Positions 30,900 through 38,011 of a DNA stretch of 38,011 nt are shown here, one piece after another. The notes beneath the pieces were generated by a model, which worked only from the letters and a program-made list of their open reading frames with translations, was not told where the DNA came from and searched no databases. A program made the position numbers and the translations under genes. Origin of the DNA: Podaxis mareebaensis (Eukaryota > Basidiomycota > Agaricomycetes > Agaricales > Agaricaceae). The stretch lies in contig JAEUWP010000078.1 in NCBI GenBank assembly GCA_018524725.1, positions 1 through 38,011 of the forward strand, in the 5' to 3' direction. The number at the start of each line of letters is the position of its first letter. Within the stretch, counting starts at the first letter, position 1.

Positions 30900-31960
30900 A
30901 GGTACCGTATGCGTCAGTCCAGAAGTGGATCGCGGCTCTTGCCGCGAGAAGCATGCGGTCCTCCAGCGTGGTTCATGGCGTACTCTCAGTAACCAATTCT
31001 ACGGCTTCATAGTCCTCGTCGAGTTGGTAGCAAGAACTTTGTTTGAACGGAAAGTCCCTGGCGCGGTGATTTTCAATCACTCTGTTCTTTTACATCCGCC
31101 CGTGGGCCGACTGCGATTTCCTGTTTTCACCGTACTCTACTTGACAGACTGTGTATTCGGATGCTTTCTCGCCTTGTATGATACTTTAAGTTCGGCGAGT
31201 GTGTGGCGATTGAATTTTCGGAAGTGAAGCCTCGGGTGTTGTTGGGGAAGACCATTCTTGAGCTCATCCAGGAGCTTTTACAGTATATACCCATCCGATG
31301 GAGAGATACAGTTCGGGGAAGTTGCAGAGGCTTGCTGGGGCCCTCGATGAGTACGAGTATTTTGAAGCCAATGGTGGACCATTTAGGTATTTCCCTCTGG
31401 AAACAGTTCGCGGAAACCGGTCATTGCGTTGGATGGCATGCAGCTTCCCTAGCGGTTCAGGGACGTGCGTCCTAATGTTTCGGAGATGCGAGGAGACGCT
31501 TCAACCTACCTACGGGATCACTTCAACAAAATACGCGTTCAGTTCAAAAAAAAACCATCCTTGGTCAACGAACGACCAGTTCACGAAGTCGGTGAGGCGC
31601 GCTCAGGTTTCTTGATCGTTGCATCTACAATTGTCAATCATATGCTGCATGGCAACCGTGTATCCCGCTTGAACGATCTAATGCGACCTGTTTATCAACT
31701 GGAGAAGAGGACTAATGACGACCCTTGACTCCTCTCTCCGGCACTTGTGGTATAATCACTGTGTAGGAGGAATCGACTCCCAGTTATTGGTTACTGGTAC
31801 ACTGTTTCCTGATCTGGCCATGCAGATGGTCTTTCTATTCCGCATTGGTTGGCGCGCCTCCTTTCAATTGATTTGCGCTCAAGCGGCAAACGAGAGCCTT
31901 AGCCGAATGCTTGGATATAGTATTTCGTGTCTCCTGCTCACCCAGCACTAACCGTCGCGC
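30900..31960 (+). pseudogene. NACHT relic (copy 5), heavily decayed, opposite strand to the main array
   Basis: Family blocks can be followed in order but in shifting frames: VPGAVIFNHS (compare LGAAIFLSN) near 31050, ALDEYEYFEANGG (Walker B region) and SLRWMACSFP (compare IRWLICSRPE) at about 31340-31450, DASTYLRDHFNKI and SGFLIVASTIVNHML (compare SGLFIYASTIIKFID) at about 31490-31640, and fragments of the helical half to 31950. There are many stops and no intact Walker A. Identity is weak, so the call rests on the order and spacing of blocks. Confidence 0.5.
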
Positions 31961-32139
31961 GGCCTTGAGGGGATTTCTCCTCTACTGCTTCTAAATTCCA
32001 TCCGGAGGACGTTCCCACTAATGCATTACATACTTCGCCCCTCACCCCTCACTCGAAGCCTCTCACAGTATTTTTTACGAATGCAGAGTAGGATTTTTTG
32101 GCCATGCGTGATAATCTCGCCGGTTTGGTCGGAATCAAC

Positions 32140-32280
32140 TTGTTGAGTGCCATGAATGCCAACCATGTAGGAGCTGCCGGTTAAATGGGAAGGGTGGTAT
32201 GAAGAATAGCCCCGCTACGTCGTTAAGTAGGTTCGATGTCGGTCCTATGGGGGCATAACCCGTGCCGGAGAGCGATACTC
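32140..32280 (+). pseudogene. Decayed fragment of the Ser/Thr/Pro-rich gene
   Basis: Nucleotide similarity to 29965-30120: ttgagtgccatgaatgcc, gggaagggtggtatgaagaatag, ggtcctatgggggcat and gagagcgatact match the corresponding stretch of the intact gene (lllnaan, vkggmts, mgpmgg, ghagkrds in protein terms). The frame is destroyed. Together with the following NACHT copy at 32720 it suggests that a block of this gene plus a NACHT gene was duplicated on the plus strand. Confidence 0.6.
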
Positions 32281-32719
32281 TCCCACTATATATGGGACAT
32301 CAGGTCCTTGTTAAGCCATTCATTAGATCCGTGTCTAGCGAACCGGCAAGTCACGTCGTCTTGTAATATGGCATACTCAGCCCGATGCAGCCATCCTTGC
32401 TTGAGCTTGAGCTATGGGCTGATCTAGAACATGACCGTGGCGTATCCGCGGGAAAGCGGTTTCGCTGTAACTGTCATAGGGTTACCGGTTGGATTAGGAC
32501 CTCGGTCAATCCAGGAGGCCGAATTCAAATTCAAGTACTATTTTTACGCAACGCAGCGCCCTTTAGTAGGGTGCATGGCGCACGGCATGATCTCTACAGC
32601 ATATCTGGTACTTGGACCATACCTAACCTTGCCTACTCCCCTTCTCGACTTCGAAATATTCTCACTAAATCGTCCCTTTATCACTAAAACAGCCCCACTG
32701 AATCCGTTTCAGCTGCAAT
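32281..32719. other. Spacer within duplicated block
   Basis: Contains the damaged counterpart of the 30640-30670 flank near 32388-32410. The remaining frames (for example 32431-32742 plus) show no family pattern. Confidence 0.35.
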
Positions 32720-34310
32720 ATGCCTCCCAAAATATCTGCTAGGCGTAATTCCGCTCAGATGAAAACAAGGAGGGAACAAGTAACAGCTTCGGATAATTGC
32801 CACCGGTCACGAATGGATGAAGACTCTGGTGTTAATAGCGCTCCTCTCACCCCCTTTGCACCATTGCCTTCAAATATACCTCTCCGCCTTTCAACCGGTT
32901 CTTCCTTTTTGTTGCTGGACCCATCCCTCAACCTTCGCGCCCCGGATTTTCCCTATGGTAAGGCCAGCACATCCTCAATTTCTTTTACCCTCTTAGGCAA
33001 GACTGCCTATTAATCGATGATATCAGAATCTCAGGTTTCCTTGATGCGTTTTTCTGCAAATAGCGAGTTGGACTCAACGGAACGTACTGCCCCACTGGCT
33101 CAAGATTTCCCCAAGGCATTGGCCGAGACCATTTACTGGGTACACAGCGAAGATAGAGCCAGTAATATCCTATGGCTCCGTGGACCTGGAGGCTCGGGAA
33201 GGACCGCACCGACCAAGGTAGTTGGAGAATGGTCAGAAAAAGGGGGTTTTCTGGGTGCCCCCTTGTTCAGTGTTCACAATGGTGACCAGATATGGAACCA
33301 TCGCTCTTTTCCATAATACTAACACATGATCCGACAGCACAAGTTGTGGAGCACAAGCATCTTATCGAAGCACAAGTCATAGTGGGTCCCTTCTTGCTAG
33401 GAAGGCTTCCACCTACATTCATGAGGAAACCCATCATTAAACTATTGCTCGTTCTTAGCCTCCAGTACAAACTTCCCATAATCATCGACGAGCTGGATAT
33501 GTCTCAGGGAGGCGGACATTCCTCGATCGCTAGTCTCATCGACCGGGCCTTCTGCTCCTCAGAGCCACATTCTCCCCTCCTTCGGACGATTTCGCATTGG
33601 CATAAACCTCACCCTAGAGGCAGGGATTGGCGGGTACACCTCGAGACTTTTCTTCGAAAATACTTCATGCACATAAAGGATTTATTCCCGGTTGGTTCAT
33701 CCTATCCATATGCAGAGATAGGCCGAGACTGGCCATCCGACTTGGACTTCGAGCAGGTTCTCGATGGAGCTTGTGGTTTCCTCGTTTTCGCACCTACGCT
33801 CATCAAGTTCATCAGTGACCCCATTCATGGAGATCCGTATTCAAAGTTCCACGCTATCATCGCAAATTTGGCCGATACAACTGACTATGTTTATGATCGC
33901 TTTCAAGCCCTGTTTCAGACGATCTTGGCCAGCATTCCGCACAGTTCGCTACCAATTGTGATACAGCTTCTTGCAGTACACGCCAGTGACTCCTCACTAC
34001 CAGCCCTTCACCTGGCCAATCTTTTGGGTCTTGATCAATCCACTTTTTACCACTCCCTCAGCCATGTTCGTCCAATCATCGATGCCCCATCCCATGAGAT
34101 CGCTTCCACAGAACCATTGCGACTCTTCCATGATTCTTTCTCTTCTCTGTTTCTGACAATCTGCAAGCAAGGTGTATTGGGTTTTACAGGGAACGTCATA
34201 TGGTCGAAAATTTCTGCAGCATGCTTTCACGTTCTGAGCCGGACGAGGATTCCATACTCCCGAAGTCTGTCTTGGAAATCGACACCATCGACTGTAGAGA
34301 ACCACTGTGA
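32720..34310 (+). pseudogene. Divergent NACHT gene (copy 4), damaged and cut at its 3' end by a LINE
   Basis: An N-terminal Ser/Pro-rich part starts MPPKISARRNSAQMKTRRE at 32720. The NACHT start follows at 33017-33280 with a Walker A reading GPGGSGRTA, where the essential Lys is Arg. Between about 33285 and 33430 the frame is lost. From 33430 to 34310 the frame is open again: Walker B LPIIIDELDMSQGG, GFLVFAPTLIKFISDP, LLAVHASDSSLPALHLANLL, LRLFHDSFSSLF, YSRSLSWKS. It is the most diverged member. Past 34310 LINE sequence takes over in another frame. Both the Lys change and the frame loss argue against an active ATPase. Confidence 0.7.
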
Positions 34311-34319
34311 GTACATATA

Positions 34320-35207
34320 TGCACCAAGTCCAAACCCTGGTGGAATCATCAATGCTCGACTGCCTTACGAGCATTCCAATCACACAAGTCCAAGTCAAAT
34401 TGGGCCAAATTCCGCTGCACTACCTGCCAGGCCAAACGCGCATTCTTCAACAAGAAGATCAAAGACATAGCTGAAGAAAACCATTGCCCTTGGGACCTCA
34501 TGTCCTGGATCAGCAAACGTAACCTCCCCCCTTCCCAATCTATCACTTACAATGGGAAGAGCTGCGATGAGCTTGAGGATCTCTGGCATGCACTAGACTC
34601 CTCCTACAACTCTGCCTCCGATCAACACATTGACCTAAGTGCCATTGAGTCTTTTGACACCCATCCCAAATGCCCATGGCTTCCCTTCTCCAGTGCTGAG
34701 CTTTTTGATGCCCTCAACCCCTGTGCAAATGCATCTGTCCTGGGCCCTGATCACCTATCATGGGCCCACATCAAACACCTCATGTCAAATGACATTTTCA
34801 GATCAAACTTCCTTCTCTTTGCATCCAAATGCATCAAGTTCTCTACTTGGCTGGATCATTTCAAACACTCTACCTCCATCATCATCCCTAAACCCAATAA
34901 ACTGCACTACTCCACCCCCAAGATGTTCTGACCTATCGTCCTTCTCAATACTCTTGGTAAGCTGATCGAGAAAATGATCTCTACTAGGATGCAGTTCGAA
35001 GCATCCCAACATGACCTTGTCCACCCCCTTCAATTTGGAGGAATTATCCAGCGCTCTACTGAAGACACTGGCATTTACGTTACTCACCTTGTTTGCACAG
35101 GCTGGAAATGCAAACTCAAAACAAGCATCATTGCATTTGATGTAGTGCAGTTCTTCCCCTCCACCAATCACTCTATCCTCGTCTCCACTCTATGCCACCA
35201 AGGTTTC
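34320..35207 (+). mobile_element. LINE (non-LTR) reverse transcriptase fragment
   Basis: Starts with SKPWWNHQCSTALRAFQSHK, the usual stretch between endonuclease and RT of Tad/Jockey-like fungal LINEs, and runs through the RT N-terminal blocks: GPDHLSWAHIKHL, SIIIPKPNK, then a TGA stop at 34930-34932 where FRPI is expected, then PIVLLNTLGKLIEKM, LQFGGIIQRSTED and FDVVQFFPSTNHSIL. It breaks off at 35207, before the YADD motif, where the Copia LTR begins. The 5' part is truncated as is normal for LINEs. One in-frame stop plus the interruption make it inactive. Confidence 0.8.
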
Positions 35208-35858
35208 TGATGAGGGGAGAACAGTTGCTGCTACACAAGCATGGTGTCAGTGGAGAGTAAACCAGTTACTCACAATCTGAGGCTGGTCAAACTGGAAGAT
35301 ATGGTAGGATATGTGGGAAAGGTGAGTCGAGTGGAGTACCAGAGAAGGTGATACCGAATTGGAAATAGTGAGGAATGTTGAGCTTAAGAGGGCTGAGTAG
35401 TCAAGTAGACAAGGAATGTAAAACTCCAGTGAAGTTAGTATGCTACTACATGCTGGTTTAAATACTGTAGAGCTATAACACTGGGTTAAGGGTGAAATAC
35501 ACGCATGAGTCAGAAAGCATAAGGCATACGTGCATACAACATGAGTAATGTGCATGTAAAAGATAAAGATAGGAAGAACATGACTCTACCATATGTTACA
35601 GGAGTCATCTGCAGTCAGAGAACATTTCTACTTGATCATAGTCCATGAGGATATGAGTAATACTAACACAGGCCGTACGTCTACATATGTATATATAAGT
35701 ATTAATAGAAACAGATCAATCTAAACATAGCACGAAGCTATTGGGGATTCTGGAAATATATCTTGCTCTGTCAATGCAGAGCATATGAGTTGAGGATGCA
35801 GCATGTACTGCCGATGGCAAGTATACATGTAAGCATCATGCTGATTCATTCCTCAACA
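35208..35858 (-). mobile_element. Copia 3' LTR (651 bp), minus orientation
   Basis: On the minus strand the LTR starts TGTTGAGGAATGAATCAGC at 35858, right after a purine tract, and ends CTCCCCTCATCA at 35208, giving TG...CA ends and a near-inverted pair TGTTGAGG / CCTCATCA. It directly abuts the LINE RT frame, so it inserted into the LINE. The 5' LTR and the second target site copy lie beyond the right edge. Confidence 0.7.
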
Positions 35859-35870
35859 CTCCTCCTTGCT
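35859..35870 (-). other. Polypurine tract of the Copia element
   Basis: The minus strand reads gcaaggaggag immediately before the LTR start. This is the usual primer site for plus-strand DNA synthesis in LTR retrotransposons and fixes the LTR boundary. Confidence 0.65.
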
Positions 35871-35892
35871 CGAAATTGTCAGAGTGTGAAGA

Positions 35893-38011
35893 TCAAAAGA
35901 ATTCGACACCTAAGGCAGGCAAAAAGTCATTGAACTTTTTCATGTCGAGATTCTTGGTTAATAAATCTGCAGGATTTTCAGTTCCTTTGATATTATACAA
36001 GAGGAATTTTTCATCCTCAAGTAAATTGCAGATATAGTGGTACTTAACATCCACATGTTTTGAACATTTTTCAGTAACTGGATTTTTGGCCCAAAATACT
36101 GAACCTCAGTTATCACCAAATAAGTGTGGTTTTTTAATCCATTCAGGATTAATGCCGATTTCAGTGAGCAAATTAATTGTCCACTCTATTTGTTGACTAG
36201 CATCAGATAAAGCCATATATTCAGCTTCTGTCAATGATAAGGCAACAGTCTTCTGGCACCTAGATAGCCATGAAACGGCTGCTCCAGCTATTCTAATAAA
36301 GAAGCCAGTGACCGATTTCCTGGTTTCTGGATCTTGTGCCCAATCTGAATCTGAGAACACATTGATTCCTTCGTTCATTTGTCTATCATAGACAATGGCA
36401 TATTTAGATGTGCCGCGAAGGTATCTTAAAGTATGTAAGCCAGCTTTATAGTGTTCCCATGATGGATTCATCATCTGTTGGGATAACTTGACAACTGCAA
36501 AAGCAATATCAGGATGTGATCCAATCATCAAGTACATCAAAGACCCAACCAGTTGTTGGTATTTCTGCCTAAAATTGGCAAATGCCTGTTCTGTTGCCAT
36601 TGTAAAGATGAAGTCTCTCGGCAATGGAGTAGATTCAGCTTTTTCAACCACATTGAAACATTCTAATACCTTATCTAAGTAAGGTTGTTGATCAATCATG
36701 ATCAATTGATTATCACGGTCTCGTGTGATATGCATTCCAAGGAATTCAGTTAATTCACCTAGGAATTGATATTCCCATTTTTCCATGAATGCTTCCATTT
36801 TTTGATGAAGAACCTTTGATCCATGCGGTCCTATAAAAGCTGCATCATCCACATAAAGTAGTGCGATGATAAGAGATTTTTCTTGTGTATCATAGTAATA
36901 ATAAACTCCAGCATCAAGTGATGCACATTTGAAGCCTAATTCTTTCATTGAATTGGTAACTTCAAGCCACCATTGGTGGCCAGCTTGTTTGAGACTGTAT
37001 AAGGCATGTTTCAAGTGCCATACTTTGGTTTCTTGTCCTTTCTGGACAAAACCTTCTGGTTGTCGCATGTATATTTCCTCCTTAAGGTGTCTGTAGAGAT
37101 AAGCAGTCTTCACATCAAGACCAAACATATCCCAGTCTTCGAGGGCAGCTATCGCAAATAGCAATCATGTGGTCTCGTACCAGACAACAGGAGAAAAGAG
37201 TTCATCGAAGTCAATTCCTTCTATTTGTGAGAACCCTTGTGTGACTAATTGAGATCTGAGTCTGCCATCAGATTTCGGAGAGAATACCCATCGATTACCA
37301 ATTGCTTTTCTTCCTTTCGGAAGCTCGACGAGTTCATAGACTTGTCGTTTCTTTAATGCATCTATCTCTTTGAGACAAGCTTTATACCACTTATCGCAGA
37401 TCTCCTTGGGGAGTTTAGCTAAGTCTTTGAAGACTTTTGGGGTATATGACGCATCAACTTTGTTTGCAAAAAGGAAATCAATGAACTGTACTCCTCCTTC
37501 TTTACACAACTTATTCACATGATGTACCATCATTAGTTCCATCAACATAGAAGTTTGTGAAGAATCGAGTGTTCGTTCATCAGGTGGCATTTCATTTTCA
37601 ACATTGGGAAGTGCTACCAGGCTTCGCTTGTGAACTCGCTTTAGTAATGGTTCTCCCTTGGGAGGTATCCATTCGAAGCCTTGATAATTGCGTAGAACTT
37701 GCACCGGATGTTGATCTCCATATATATTTCCAGGTTTAGAAGGAACCCAGTGTTCCTGTTGAGGGCATTGATTAGAAGGTGTTTGCTATTGTTGCATCCA
37801 TGGTGGAGACGTGGCTTGATGCTTATGGGAAGGCCTTGGAGGGCTAAACCCAATAGGTGTCGTTCTGGTACCTTGTTGTCTTGGTATAGCCTTTGTTACA
37901 AGGTTTCTTCTTTGGCTGAGCGACGCCTAAGTCGGAGCCTATCCTTGTAAGTGAGACGAGCAGAGGTCCTTGTCCTTTACAGGTCTGAAGGAGCTGCTCT
38001 GTTTAACCTCG
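35893..38011 (-). pseudogene. Ty1/Copia retrotransposon pol (RT and RNase H), decayed, cut by window edge
   Basis: The minus strand from the right edge carries a Pro/Gln-rich linker after integrase, then the Copia reverse transcriptase: LPKGRKAIGNRWVFSPK, FDELFSPVVWYETT, LEDWDMFGLDVKTAYLY, MRQPEGF, LYVDDAAFIG (catalytic YVDD), the RNase H SDSDWAQDPETRKSVTGFF and LTEAEYMALSDA, and the end KHVDVKYHYI...TENPADLLTKNL with a stop at 35893. In-frame stops: TGA where RLLFA is expected (about 37164), TGA after FGDN (about 36106), a TAG in the Gln-rich linker (about 37784) and two more near 37930-37945. Gag, protease and integrase are outside the window. Confidence 0.9.

Noticed and set aside
35208..35858. 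Copia LTR as parent of the solo LTR at 25143
   Set aside because: The lengths differ (651 against 183 bp) and the terminal sequences differ after TGTT, so they are different families.

Overview
The window looks like nuclear DNA of a filamentous basidiomycete, most likely an agaricomycete of the Rhizoctonia/Ceratobasidium kind. The reasons are genes cut by many 45-65 nt introns with gt...ag ends, a Kv-type potassium channel, an URC1-type GTP cyclohydrolase, PsiD/PSD-like decarboxylases, multi-copy NACHT proteins and a Copia element. The genus is an inference from gene families only. Exon maps were built by hand from reading frames and splice signals; for five genes (channel, decarboxylase, URC1, two lectins) and for the Ser/Thr/Pro-rich gene the exon lengths sum exactly to an open frame.

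Layout. 212-1935 (+): potassium channel with nine exons. 2128-6327 (-): a cluster of three pyruvoyl-dependent decarboxylase copies, only the middle one intact. 6552-8575 (+): URC1-like gene with nine exons. 8867-9202 (-): small unknown protein. 10728-15529 (-): two tandem secreted thaumatin-lectin genes, one intact and one broken by a MITE and point lesions. 16710-26730 (-): an array of fungal NLR-like NACHT genes and relics: two apparently working copies, one pseudogene split by a solo LTR, one deletion derivative that keeps only the gene's two ends, and a lectin fragment. 26963-28387 (-): a second intact thaumatin-lectin gene. 28660-30264 (+): a large Ser/Thr/Pro-rich protein sharing a 272 bp divergent promoter region with that lectin gene. 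30900-34310 (+): two decayed NACHT copies plus a decayed piece of the Ser/Thr/Pro-rich gene. 34320 to the right edge: a LINE fragment interrupted by a Copia retrotransposon whose 3' LTR and pol end lie in the window.

Taken together, the left third is ordinary single-copy genes (ion channel, pyrimidine catabolism) next to a small decarboxylase family. The middle and right are a birth-and-death region where two families, intracellular STAND NTPases (NACHT) and secreted thaumatin/beta-trefoil lectin fusions, have been duplicated side by side and are being eroded by transposons. STAND proteins act in fungal non-self recognition and lectins bind glycans, so a recognition or defence locus is a reasonable hypothesis, but the sequence does not prove it. 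I found no tRNA, rRNA or CRISPR.
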